Positions 46,511-53,432 are shown, numbered from the stretch's first letter. The stretch: 64,000 nucleotides of DNA from JBJMQS01 sp045802605 (GCA_045802605.1 JBJMQS010000030.1:252204-316203), one strand, 5' to 3'. Numbers and translations are program-made. Notes: generated by a model not told the origin, from the sequence alone.

Positions 46511-46737
46511 CGTCGCGCCCTTGCGAGTGCTCGCGCCTTGATAACTTCCCAGGGTGTGACTGCGTCCGGGCGAGCGATACTGTCGGCCAGTCGCCGTTCC
46601 AGTTCCGCACGCTGAGCTTCCGAGAGTGTGGCCGCTTCTGCCTCACGGGCCACGCTATCCCAAATGGCGTCCGCCACTGTCAGTCGATCCTCAATACTCA
46701 GTTGGTCCAAGCCTAACTGCTGAATCGTCGGTGCCAT
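46507..46737 (-). CDS. Addiction-module antitoxin (TIGR02574 type)
   Basis: 76 residues: GLDQLSIEDRLTVADAIWDS, then LSEAQRAELERRLADSIARP and TPWEVIKARALAR. This is the short helical antitoxin family paired with ParE/RelE-type toxins. It lies first, as usual for type II pairs, with the toxin overlapping by four bases. The start is 15 bases from the end of attC f, so promoter sequence must lie within the attC or upstream of it. No separate DNA-binding domain is visible. Confidence 0.88.
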   Translation of the reverse strand: MAPTIQQLGLDQLSIEDRLTVADAIWDSVAREAEAATLSEAQRAELERRLADSIARPDAVTPWEVIKARALARARR

Positions 46738-46752
46738 AGGAACTCCTCGCTC

Positions 46753-46830
46753 TGCGAACTACGACACATCATACCTGTACCGGATTGGAATCGCTACGCC
46801 GCCCCGGACAGGTGAAGGGTATCGTTATGC
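46753..46830 (-). other. attC-like site f
   Basis: The plus strand runs from TGCGAAC at 46753-46759 to GTTATGC at 46824-46830. Inner arms ACCTGTACCGG and CCCCGGACAGGT pair with one unpaired base. It is shorter than the other sites. It closes the cassette of the thioredoxin-like gene. Confidence 0.6.
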
Positions 46831-46938
46831 CCTCGGAGCTTGGGCAATATCAAGAATTCGAGCAACTTGGTGGTGATAGCCTCCTGAAGGCAGTTGTGCT
46901 GACAACAATCGCATTTTCGATTCCGACATAGGCAGGCC

Positions 46939-47680
46939 TCACGACGGAGCGTCAGATCCACGCCCTTGTAAATCCAATTCATCCTCAGACCGAAATGGAT
47001 AGTTCGCATTCAAGACCTCACCCAACCCAAGCAGCGGATCATCCAGATCGCAGTGCAGCACTTCCTTGAATAGCCAGGACTTAATCTCATTCGGATGCAC
47101 CAGACCTGCCGACGCTAGCCGCTCATGCACGATGCGACGGCGAATCCGTTCGTTGGCTTCGGCATCCACTTGCAGGCCCGGATGCGCGGCCAGCGGTCCT
47201 GTGGGCAATCGCTCCGTGACAGTGGGAGGGACGCCAGCGACTAATTGTGCCGTGGGGCCTTCGATGCCGCCGAGGTGACCGAGCGCTCCTTTCATGCCGC
47301 CGCCGAACCCTGTGCCTCCGGCGAAGCCGATTGCGCCACCTTTGAAGCCGCCTCCACCTCCGAGAAATCCCTCACTCACGGGAGCAATGGCTTGCATTTG
47401 TGGTGTGACGACTACATTGCGCAATTCGTTTGCCTTGCGGGTGTGATATTCGCGCAATTCTTGTTCGAGTTTGTTATTCGATCCACCGCTGTATTCGCCT
47501 TTACACAGTTCGAGCGCCTGTCGATACACCGTCGGATTGTAGATGCCCGGCAACACGTCGAAGACGATCCCCTGCGGATTACACACATACGTTGCGATGT
47601 TGCCCTGCAGCGTGCGCTTGACCGTTCGCCCATTGCCAAAATCAATGGTCATGATCGGCACTGGCCGGAGGCTTTCCCAA
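46939..47680 (-). pseudogene. Thioredoxin-like cassette gene, 3' fragment
   Basis: The frame continues from the fragment at 51163..51553 once the element 47681..51162 and one copy of the eight-base duplication are removed: the junction then reads PAWESLRPVPIMTIDFGNG without a frame change. This fragment encodes about 245 residues: IATYVCNPQGIVFDVLPGIY, a helical part, a Gly-rich stretch (FLGGGGGFKGGAIGFAGGTG) and a charged C-terminus. It is the second half of a protein that has a thioredoxin-type N-terminus. An ATG-started open frame crosses the element end and could produce a truncated protein. Confidence 0.85.
47673..47680. repeat. Target-site duplication, left copy
   Basis: TTTCCCAA, repeated at 51163-51170 directly beyond the other end of the element. 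Eight bases is the duplication length of the IS1595 family. Confidence 0.9.
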
Positions 47681-47704
47681 GGCAATAATAGACTTGACTC
47701 ACCT
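47681..47704 (+). repeat. Left terminal inverted repeat of the IS1595-family element
   Basis: 24 bases starting GGCAATAATAGACTTGACTC. Exact mirror at 51139..51162. A related copy with three changes lies at 55199..55222. Confidence 0.95.
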
Positions 47705-47714
47705 GGGAGGTTGG

Positions 47715-47816
47715 TCATTTGGTGCGGCGTCGCCACTTGGCAAGTGCCTTGAGGGAAAAGTGCGCTAAGGCTGCAATTGAGACTACAACGACAAAAATGA
47801 TTAAGTCATCCGACAT
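47715..47816 (-). CDS. Tiny predicted membrane protein in the element
   Basis: 33 residues from ATG 47816 to TGA at 47715: a start with SDDLIIFVVVVSIAALAHF as a membrane helix and a basic tail (LAKWRRRTK). GGAAGG is eight bases before the start. The gene is too short for confident calling and I do not recognise it. It lies just inside the left end of the element. Confidence 0.4.
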   Translation of the reverse strand: MSDDLIIFVVVVSIAALAHFSLKALAKWRRRTK

Positions 47817-47962
47817 CTAAGTCGCCTTCCGTTTCTTCGCGGCCCGCTGGTGATTGTCGCAGGGGATGGGGAGCGGGGCAACAATGCTTCCCACGAATTT
47901 GCCGTCAAAACCGGCTGAAAACATTACAAAAACAGGTGATTGCGACCTACTGTGATTGACGA

Positions 47963-47984
47963 AAATATACCGAACGGTATATTT
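47963..47984. promoter_or_regulatory. 22-base AT-rich palindrome
   Basis: AAATATACCG and CGGTATATTT are perfect ten-base arms around a two-base spacer. It stands in a gene-free stretch (47817..48052) of the element between the DUF3800 gene and the small membrane protein gene, the kind of site a dimeric repressor binds. The HTH protein at 50523..50873 is a candidate, without proof. It could also serve as part of a terminator, but no T run follows. Confidence 0.5.
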
Positions 47985-48052
47985 GCAGTACCTTTGCCTG
48001 TTGATCGAACTGTCACCGTATGGTGCGCGTGTCCATCGAACGATGGAATAGA

Positions 48053-48703
48053 TCAGCGGGCTTTTTTATGCGCGTAGTCCGGCCAAAACTGGACTCGAAT
48101 CTCGCGCCTCTTAATCACTCGTCGGTAGTCGTGTTGGTCGGCTTTGTCTTCTTTGAAAGACCGGGCCACCGCGCCGCATACCATATCGGCCAACTGAATT
48201 AGATTGTTCTTATGCGATGGTTGCGGGTCGAATTTCCTGATTGGACAATTGCCGTCTTTGCCGACTAGCCGTTTCTTCAAATATCGCGTGAGTTGATCGT
48301 TGAATTCGCGGCCACCGAATTCGTCAAACACCACTTTCGCCCCTGGCAACAAGTCGGAGGCGTTGTCGAACAAATACTTAATCGGAGCCTTGTAGTGCGA
48401 CTCCTTGACGAAGAAACCCGGTCCGCTGAGATTGCACTTATTTAGGACAAACGAATGATAGCAAAACTCAAAATTCACCACGGCATTCAAAAATGCTAGC
48501 CGAATATCCCGGTGGCATTTGCTAAATTTGAATTCCTTCCCGCGAGTAAACCTAAGCCTTGTTCGCAGATCGTTAATAGCCTCACTACACGCTTGAGCAA
48601 CTTTGTGGTCACGAAAAAACACAGCCGTGACGGCGAAGCACGGCGTTGAGCCGCGCCCTAGTTTCATTCCCGTATCGCCAGATTCATCGACAAACACAAG
48701 CAT
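48053..48703 (-). CDS. DUF3800 protein (passenger of the element)
   Basis: 216 residues. The opening MLVFVDESGDTGMK and the later AKVVFDEFGGREFN and NNLIQLADMVCGAVARSF are the conserved acidic motifs of DUF3800, a family with an RNase H-like fold. The acidic residues suggest a nuclease. Members often occur on mobile elements and near defence loci, but the role is not established. It has no link to transposition that can be seen here. Confidence 0.85.
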   Translation of the reverse strand: MLVFVDESGDTGMKLGRGSTPCFAVTAVFFRDHKVAQACSEAINDLRTRLRFTRGKEFKFSKCHRDIRLAFLNAVVNFEFCYHSFVLNKCNLSGPGFFVKESHYKAPIKYLFDNASDLLPGAKVVFDEFGGREFNDQLTRYLKKRLVGKDGNCPIRKFDPQPSHKNNLIQLADMVCGAVARSFKEDKADQHDYRRVIKRREIRVQFWPDYAHKKAR

Positions 48704-48884
48704 GTTGCCTCTTATTGTTCTAAGTCAGTGCGCACATTCCACCACGGTTGGAATGGAGTGAGTTTGCTTTGTGCGATTCCAAGGCAATGATGCGGAGCAT
48801 TTCCACTGTTTCCGTCATTTTGTGGAGTTTCAGTAACAACAATTGCCGGAAGTCCTTTGCTGGCAAACACAAGAAAAAAGTTAT

Positions 48885-49817
48885 CTACGCTTTGCCAGTC
48901 AGCCTCTTGTACGTCAACCGTTTACCAGTGATGCCCGACGTTGCGGTCGTGAACCGAACGCCGTCTTTCAACTCGCGGACGTTGTACCGGAAGGCTTGTT
49001 CGTCAGCATAGGCGTCTAGATGTTCGGCGTTCACGCTGATGTAAGTCCCTTTGATGGCTCGCTTCAAGAGGGACCAGAAGTTTTCGATGCCATTCGTATG
49101 AATCGCTCCACGAACGTACTCGCCAGCAGAGTGGTTGACGGTGTCATGATCGAATGTTGCGTTCAACGCACGATAGCCGGGTTGTGGGTCAGTCATGACG
49201 TGCGAACCCGGCTCGACGTTGGCCTCGACTTCGCGGTGCAGCGTTTCCATTTTCGTATTCGGAATCGTCCGCGCCCGAACCTTGCCGCCGCGTTCGAGAA
49301 TGCCCATGACGATGGCCTTGCCTGCCGTGCCGCGACCTTTGATCGCCTTTTCGCGCTTGCTCTTGTGCATGAACTCCGCGCGGCCCCCGATGTAAGACTC
49401 GTCACATTCCACGGTGCCGCTCAGTTTGGTGAACGTACCGGCTTTCATCGCATAGCGAACGCGGTGCAAGAGAAACCACGCGGTTTTTTGGCAGACGCCT
49501 AGACCCCGATGAATCTCGTAAGAGCTAATGCCGTTGCGGCAATTAGCAATCATCCAGATAGCGCATAACCACGTACTCAACTTGATCGGCGAATCCTCCA
49601 TCACCGTGCCGACCTTGATTGAGAACTGACGCTTGCAACCTTTACACTTCCAAATCCGGCGCGTCTTGAGGAACGAATGGTCGGCACACGCACAACGCGG
49701 GCAGGCGATACCAGACGGCCAACGCAATGGAATCAAAAATTCCAAACAGCGGTCAGGATCGGCAAAATACTTGATTGCTTCGGCGAGTGTTTTTGGTTCG
49801 GCGACTTGCTGTAGCAT
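48885..49817 (-). CDS. IS1595-family (ISXO2-like) transposase
   Basis: 310 residues from ATG 49817 (MLQQVAEPKTLAEAIKYF). A longer frame would start inside the tRNA gene and is rejected. N-terminal zinc ribbon: ACPRCACADHSFLKTRRIWK, then CKGCKRQFSI. The ISXO2-like catalytic domain has the first acid in TVECDESYIGGRAEF, the second in SHVMTDPQPGYRAL, and NGIENFWSLLKRAIKGTY near the third. This is the enzyme that moves the element; the family makes eight-base duplications, as found here. No truncation is visible, so the element may be active. Confidence 0.93.
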   Translation of the reverse strand: MLQQVAEPKTLAEAIKYFADPDRCLEFLIPLRWPSGIACPRCACADHSFLKTRRIWKCKGCKRQFSIKVGTVMEDSPIKLSTWLCAIWMIANCRNGISSYEIHRGLGVCQKTAWFLLHRVRYAMKAGTFTKLSGTVECDESYIGGRAEFMHKSKREKAIKGRGTAGKAIVMGILERGGKVRARTIPNTKMETLHREVEANVEPGSHVMTDPQPGYRALNATFDHDTVNHSAGEYVRGAIHTNGIENFWSLLKRAIKGTYISVNAEHLDAYADEQAFRYNVRELKDGVRFTTATSGITGKRLTYKRLTGKA

Positions 49818-49842
49818 TTTGTTTGCCCTTATGTCTGTAAGT

Positions 49843-49871
49843 AGTCTACCTACAAATGTGGCTGGCGTCAA
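49843..49871 (-). promoter_or_regulatory. Transposase promoter
   Basis: On the minus strand TTGACG (49871..49866) and TAGACT (49848..49843) are 17 bases apart, ending about 25 bases before the transposase ATG. Two copies of TAGGTAG(T/A)CTA overlap the promoter boxes and could be a repressor site. Confidence 0.55.
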
Positions 49872-49932
49872 TAGACTACCTACGCCAGAATTCGAGGTTT
49901 TTCTATAATGCTCTTGTTGGGTAGAATCCAAA

Positions 49933-50016
49933 TGCGGACGGGGAGGGTCGAACTCCCACGGTGTTTCCACCAGCCGGGTCCAAGCCGGCCGCGTTTACCA
50001 GTTACGCCACGTCCGC
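49933..50016 (-). tRNA. tRNA with long variable arm and UGG anticodon
   Basis: An 84-base cloverleaf with seven perfect acceptor pairs (GCGGACG/CGTCCGC), D-stem GCG/CGC, D-loop with GG, anticodon stem GCCGG/CCGGC with loop CTTGGAC, a 15-base variable arm with GGTG/CACC pairing, and T-stem GGGAG/CTCCC with TTCGACC loop. The loop places UGG at the anticodon (49980..49982), normally proline. The long variable arm and A73 belong to leucine-type (or serine-type) tRNAs. The 3' CCA is not encoded. It lies inside the IS1595-family element between the transposase and small genes. Confidence 0.8.
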
Positions 50017-50021
50017 AAGCG

Positions 50022-50201
50022 GGGCTACCGGGGGCGACTCCGGTAGCCCTTAGCCGTTTTCGGCTGGCTTTCGGGTGGCGGGACGGGTAGAATGAAAAAC
50101 GAACCTTGGGCCGTGCGTCCGTACATGCGGACTCCTCTGCCAGAACACAACAGGGTTCACCAGGGCTGGCGTGGTTGCACCCACTGCCAGCCCACTTTTT
50201 T
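50022..50201 (+). ncRNA. Candidate structured RNA ending in a terminator
   Basis: A protein-free stretch of about 180 bases with three hairpins in series on the plus strand: GGGCTACCGG (50022) with CCGGTAGCCC (50040), a GCCG-TTTT-CGGC hairpin around 50053, and the terminator at 50163. The last hairpin and T run point to a transcript on the plus strand, but no coding gene precedes it. A small RNA is the simplest reading. The minus strand could also carry the tRNA leader. No promoter was identified. Confidence 0.35.
50163..50201 (+). terminator. Rho-independent terminator
   Basis: GGGCTGGC at 50163-50170 pairs with GCCAGCCC at 50186-50193, with inner GTGG/CCAC pairs, followed by ACTTTTTT. It faces the plus strand, opposite to the tRNA gene. 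Confidence 0.75.
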
Positions 50202-50203
50202 GA

Positions 50204-50455
50204 CTAACCGGCTTCGGCTTCCGCCCCTTCCGGCTCGCCAAATGCTTCCTCAAATTCGTCACGCTCGCCATCGGCTTCGGCGACTTCGGCCGCTGCCTTG
50301 CCCTTCCCGTTCCCGGCCCGCGTCCGTGGCAGGTTCGGATACCACACCGTAAGGGCAAACGCCTCATTGGGCAACCTAACGAACGTCGTGGTGTTTTTCG
50401 CTAATGCGATGGAAAGGGCGCGCTTTGCATTGCCCGACCGCTTTTCCAAGACCAC
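50204..50455 (-). CDS. Small protein with acidic C-terminus
   Basis: 83 residues from GTG 50455. The middle part (SIALAKNTTTFVRLPNEAFA, then LTVWYPNLPRTRAG) is protein-like, and the C-terminus is strongly acidic (EFEEAFGEPEGAEAEAG). Not recognised. It is divergent from the HTH gene, with only 67 bases between the two, so its promoter is shared with or faces that of the HTH gene. Composition alone does not allow a function. Confidence 0.5.
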   Translation of the reverse strand: MVLEKRSGNAKRALSIALAKNTTTFVRLPNEAFALTVWYPNLPRTRAGNGKGKAAAEVAEADGERDEFEEAFGEPEGAEAEAG

Positions 50456-50485
50456 GCCGACCCCCTACCGGGGGGTACTTGCGAG

Positions 50486-50513
50486 TTGAAATCATGGCGC
50501 AATACTGTATGAT
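50486..50513 (+). promoter_or_regulatory. Promoter of the HTH gene
   Basis: TTGAAA at 50486-50491 and TATGAT at 50508-50513, 16 bases apart, ten bases before the HTH ATG. Just upstream, CCCCCTACCGGGGGG forms an inverted repeat that may be an operator between the divergent genes. Confidence 0.5.
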
Positions 50514-50522
50514 GCGAGACGT

Positions 50523-50873
50523 ATGAACAAAGCCGACCAGCTAGACCCGTCAATGGAACGGGTCAACAGGTGGTACAAAGCCTCTGGCCTCACTCAACAA
50601 GAGTTAGGCGAGAAGATGGGATTTCCAGTGGCGATTGCCCGTCAATCGGCGTGGCAGTTCCTTCAAGGGAAAGACCCGCGTATCAGCACTCTGAGGCGGT
50701 TTGCTGAGGCGTCTGGAATCGAGTTGGCCGAATTGGTTGCGTCCGCACCGATGGACAAAATGCGGTCACTGACCGCTAAGCTGATGCGAGTACCCCCCTC
50801 TGAAATAGATGCCGTGGAAGCAAAAGCGAAGAGGAGTCGGGCAAAGAAACGGAGAGACAACAATGCCCACTGA
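50523..50873 (+). CDS. XRE-type HTH regulator
   Basis: 116 residues. RVNRWYKASGLTQQELGEKM followed by ARQSAWQFLQGKDPRISTLR is a Cro/CI-type helix-turn-helix; the rest (RSLTAKLMRVPPSEIDAVEA) is helical with a basic tail (KAKRSRAKKRRDN). It is short, so it may act as a dimer on operators in the element, such as the palindromes at 50461 or 47963. It overlaps the next gene by 11 bases and is on the plus strand, opposite to the transposase. Confidence 0.8.
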   Translation: MNKADQLDPSMERVNRWYKASGLTQQELGEKMGFPVAIARQSAWQFLQGKDPRISTLRRFAEASGIELAELVASAPMDKMRSLTAKLMRVPPSEIDAVEAKAKRSRAKKRRDNNAH

Positions 50874-51123
50874 CCAAGTCAGAACAATTGTTGGTATTTC
50901 GGTTACGCTCCTCATTGTGGGCGGGTGCCTTTTCATGGCATATAAGGCCAGTAAGCACCAGAAGCGTGTCAAGGACTTGCTGACACGCAGCGAAGAAATG
51001 CAGAACAGGCTATTTGATCGCACTGAGCAACTTCAAATCAAAGAAGCCGAGCTTCAATTGCGATGGGAAGCGATCCTCAAGCGACTAGAGACACTCGCGA
51101 ATAGGATGGAGATTCGAAATTAA
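50863..51123 (+). CDS. Small membrane protein with coiled coil
   Basis: 86 residues from ATG 50863 with GGAGAG before it. One membrane helix (IVGISVTLLIVGGCLFMAYK) precedes a coiled coil (LTRSEEMQNRLFDRTEQLQI and on). The gene overlaps the HTH gene by 11 bases. Not recognised. It ends 16 bases from the right terminal repeat. A role in the element is not evident. Confidence 0.6.
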   Translation: MPTDQVRTIVGISVTLLIVGGCLFMAYKASKHQKRVKDLLTRSEEMQNRLFDRTEQLQIKEAELQLRWEAILKRLETLANRMEIRN

Positions 51124-51138
51124 CAATTTTTCACCCCA

Positions 51139-51162
51139 AGGTGAGTCAAGTCTATTATTGCC
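51139..51162 (-). repeat. Right terminal inverted repeat of the IS1595-family element
   Basis: Exact reverse complement of 47681..47704 over 24 bases. Followed by the TTTCCCAA duplication at 51163. Confidence 0.95.
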
Positions 51163-51170
51163 TTTCCCAA
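51163..51170. repeat. Target-site duplication, right copy
   Basis: TTTCCCAA, matching 47673..47680. Confidence 0.9.
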
Positions 51171-51553
51171 GCCGGTTCAAACTCGGCGTTGATGTAGTCG
51201 GCCACCTCGATCGATGAGAACAGCACGGTCCTCGCGAGGCGAGCGTTGGTTCAGCAAAACTGATGATCGAGGCGGCCCATCATTTGGAACAGAAGGACCG
51301 GCTTGCCGGACTTCGACGCGGCCGCCATTGCCGCAGCACAAGATGGATGCCAGTGGACCATTCCCGGAACGACGCGCGGATTGTCATCGCGCTCACCGCG
51401 TGAATTCAGAACAAGTAATGGTCGGCTTGCCGCGCCCGCATGATCGATTGTGCTTATTCGGGTGAATGTTAAAGCTGAAATGGCAATCGCAAAGGGCGCG
51501 GCCACAACGGAAACTGTGAACCACAGCAAGGGCCGGCATGATTCGCGCAACAT
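51163..51553 (-). pseudogene. Thioredoxin-like cassette gene, 5' fragment with in-frame TGA
   Basis: From ATG 51553: a hydrophobic N-terminus (LLWFTVSVVAAPFAIAISAL) as signal or anchor, then VPGMVHWHPSCAAAMAAASK and GKPVLLFQMMGRLDHQFC, followed by TGA (51253..51251) and, in the same frame, TNARLARTVLFSSIEVADYI and NAEFEPAWE up to the element. The sequence before and after the TGA belongs to one thioredoxin-like domain, so the TGA is either selenocysteine or a nonsense mutation. As it stands only 100 residues are made by ordinary decoding. The 3' part lies at 46939..47680. Confidence 0.85.
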
Positions 51554-51647
51554 GACTTATCTCGCACTTGAGACGGCGGGCGGCGACCCTCACCGTGAAA
51601 TGTGAACGGGGACGAACACAAAACTTGCAATTAAATCTCAGATCACG

Positions 51648-51747
51648 ACCGAACGACCAAGCTCAGCAGGCGGCGGGGGCCCTTGAGTGACCGAAGTAGT
51701 ATAGAAACGCTACATGCCCCGCCGGCTGCTGCAGTGCCGGGTTCGGC
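51648..51747 (-). other. attC-like site e
   Basis: From ACCGAAC at 51648-51654 to GTTCGGC at 51741-51747 on the plus strand. Arms GCTCAGCAGGCGGCGGGG and CCCGCCGGCTGCTGCAG pair with one or two unpaired bases. It separates the thioredoxin-like cassette from the YciI-like cassette. Confidence 0.75.
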
Positions 51748-51759
51748 CGCACGCGACAA

Positions 51760-52254
51760 TCACTCCTTGCGGCCGTATTTGTCCGTGATAAAACTCACAT
51801 CGAATGGCCGCACTTGCGATTGGAATATGTAGGCCTTGACCGCTGGATCCGCTTTCACGATTTTCTGGGCCTGCTCCTCCGACTCCGCTTCGAACACGAT
51901 GAGCGCCACGTTATCCCAGTAGTCCCCTTTCATCCCGCCGGCGAGAACCGCCCGCCCTTCTCCAAGTTGCTTCGCCCAGTACTCGCCGTGCGCGGCTAGC
52001 GCGGCGTTCGCCTCTTTATCGTCCGGCCATTTCCCTGACTCCTTCCATCGGAGGTAGAGGTCGTGGCGGAGTCGCAAGAGGACGACATAGGCCTCGATTT
52101 TCTGTTTGTTCCCCTTGGCATGCGCCGGGGAAGGTTCAGGGCGAAGTGGTTTCTGCGACCACGCGAACTGGGCAGTCGTCACTCCCAGCATGCCGATGCA
52201 CGCCGCGCAAATTCCGAATCCTACTCTTCGGCGGTCCATGTTTTGCTTCTCCAT
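51760..52254 (-). CDS. YciI-like protein with signal peptide (integron cassette)
   Basis: 164 residues from ATG 52254, which is two bases past the attC d core (a second ATG lies five codons on). The N-terminus is hydrophobic (FGICAACIGMLGVTTAQFAW), likely a signal peptide. From about residue 50 the YciI-like (ferredoxin-like) domain follows, with AAHGEYWAKQLGEGRAVLAG and NVALIVFEAESEEQAQKIVK, ending in the DPAVKAYIF region. YciI-like proteins have unknown or hydrolase-like roles. The gene fills a complete cassette between attC d and attC e. Confidence 0.8.
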   Translation of the reverse strand: MEKQNMDRRRVGFGICAACIGMLGVTTAQFAWSQKPLRPEPSPAHAKGNKQKIEAYVVLLRLRHDLYLRWKESGKWPDDKEANAALAAHGEYWAKQLGEGRAVLAGGMKGDYWDNVALIVFEAESEEQAQKIVKADPAVKAYIFQSQVRPFDVSFITDKYGRKE

Positions 52255-52255
52255 G

Positions 52256-52348
52256 GCCGAACGACCAAGCTGAGCGGCCGGGCAATCGGCCGGCTGACTT
52301 CACGCTACACCACTCGCCCGCCCCGGTGAGGGGATCGCCTGGTTCGGC
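52256..52348 (-). other. attC-like site d
   Basis: From GCCGAAC at 52256-52262 to GTTCGGC at 52342-52348 on the plus strand. It contains GGGCAATCGGCCGGCTGACT and CGCCCGCCCCGGTGAGG. The arms are less regular than in the others, but the cores match perfectly as inverted copies. Confidence 0.75.
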
Positions 52349-52358
52349 TCGAGGTCTG

Positions 52359-52907
52359 TCAGTCGGTGCCTAGATACATCTTCGACACAAACTCGGTAAA
52401 TGAGTCCGCAATATGATAGCAGTTCTCGTATCCCCAAGGCCGCTCAGGCAACTCATGAGCGTCTCGCATCCGAAAGAACTCCTTGATGCTCGAGTCCAAA
52501 GCGGGAAGGCGGCTAAGTGTTTCCTCATCCCAATAGAAACGCATCTCGGTGTCTAGCGAGAAAATTTGACCGTGATCCAGACCGGCCATGGAAAGGCAAC
52601 CGGTCATCCCGAAATGGCCATAACTGATACAGATCATGTTCCGTGGCGTTTTTCCCGAATCCAAAAGTTCAATTATTTCGCTAACTGAATGAAGTGACGT
52701 GAGTATGTGCTCGCCGAACGGTGTAGGAACCGTACAGGGAACAAGGACGTCGCGAACATAACCTCCGCCAACCTCCAGCAAGAAAGTTCGGTAGTCGGCT
52801 GGCAGTGGTACACCGATTAGCCGCTCAAGCTCCTCGATTCGCTCGGGCGGTTCCGGACCGCCCGTCGGATCAAAGCCGAACCTTGCGAGATGCTGGTGGA
52901 GTTGCAT
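52359..52907 (-). CDS. SMI1/KNR4 (SUKH-1) family protein (integron cassette)
   Basis: 182 residues. The SUKH start pattern ERIEELERLIGVPLPADYRT, then FLLEVGGGYVRD, and GMTGCLSMAGLDHGQIFSLD in the second half. SUKH-1 proteins are mostly immunity proteins against contact-dependent and polymorphic toxins. No toxin gene is adjacent. Its cassette is bounded by attC c and attC d, the start being 21 bases past the core. Confidence 0.85.
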   Translation of the reverse strand: MQLHQHLARFGFDPTGGPEPPERIEELERLIGVPLPADYRTFLLEVGGGYVRDVLVPCTVPTPFGEHILTSLHSVSEIIELLDSGKTPRNMICISYGHFGMTGCLSMAGLDHGQIFSLDTEMRFYWDEETLSRLPALDSSIKEFFRMRDAHELPERPWGYENCYHIADSFTEFVSKMYLGTD

Positions 52908-52927
52908 GAATTACTCGTGACCAACTT

Positions 52928-53021
52928 GCCGAACGCTTCGCTCACCTGCCGGGGCAATCATCCGGCTGGTTTCAAACTACATGACACGCCCGCCCAGGTC
53001 AGGTGGAGCGAGTGGTTATGC
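52928..53021 (-). other. attC-like site c
   Basis: From GCCGAAC at 52928-52934 to GTTATGC at 53015-53021. CGCTTCGCTCACCTGCCGGG and its partner near the right end pair over about 20 positions with one extra base. The stop codon of the ankyrin gene is inside the right core. Confidence 0.8.
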
Positions 53022-53432
53022 CTCAGTTCCCGCCCGCCGCCCCCCAAGGCATTCGAGCACAGCAATGGTACTTCGGAAGCGCCCGGACGTTGCCACATCC
53101 AGAGGCGTCCATCCGTACTGGTCGATCGGGTTTACGTTAGCTCCGATCGAAGCCAAGTACTCGATGTATGCGTCTCGCTTGTAGCAGGCGGCGTGACAAA
53201 GGGCCGTCCGTCCGCGACGGTCGGTCGCCTCCAGCTCGGCGCCTCGGCTCAGCAGCAACTTGGCTGCCTCGATCCGCCCCTTCCGGCCCGTCCAGATCAG
53301 GACCGTTAGGCCGTACTGGTCACGGGCGTTCGGGTCTGCACCGGCGTCAAGGAATTCGGCGACCATTGCGACGTCGCCCGTGCTACAGGCGTTCAGGAAC
53401 TTCTGCGAGGCTCGGATTTCCGGCGGAGGCAT
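53016..53432 (-). CDS. Ankyrin-repeat protein (integron cassette)
   Basis: 138 residues from ATG 53432, inside the attC a core (GTTATGCC); a longer frame from 53459 would lie within the attC. Four ankyrin units: FLNACSTGDVAMVAEFLDAG, ADPNARDQYGLTVLIWTGRK, GRIEAAKLLLSRGAELEATD and DAYIEYLASIGANVNPIDQY. The stop TAA is within the attC c core. Ankyrin domains mediate protein binding; the partner is unknown. The gene occupies its cassette completely. Confidence 0.92.
   Translation of the reverse strand: MPPPEIRASQKFLNACSTGDVAMVAEFLDAGADPNARDQYGLTVLIWTGRKGRIEAAKLLLSRGAELEATDRRGRTALCHAACYKRDAYIEYLASIGANVNPIDQYGWTPLDVATSGRFRSTIAVLECLGGRRAGTEA

Larger units (their letters stand above)
47681..51162. 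mobile_element. IS1595-family element with passenger genes
   Basis: A 3,482-bp element. The left end starts GGCAATAATAGACTTGACTC at 47681 and the right end (51139..51162) is its reverse complement for 24 bases. TTTCCCAA duplications at 47673 and 51163 border it. It contains a transposase with the ISXO2-like DDE domain, a DUF3800 gene, a tRNA gene, an HTH gene, two small membrane protein genes and another small gene. IS1595 elements are known to carry passengers. Intact duplications suggest recent insertion. Confidence 0.9.

Noticed and set aside
48885..49970. Longer start for the IS1595 transposase at 49970
   Set aside because: It would place the N-terminus inside the tRNA gene and across the transposase promoter. 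ATG 49817 matches the family start.
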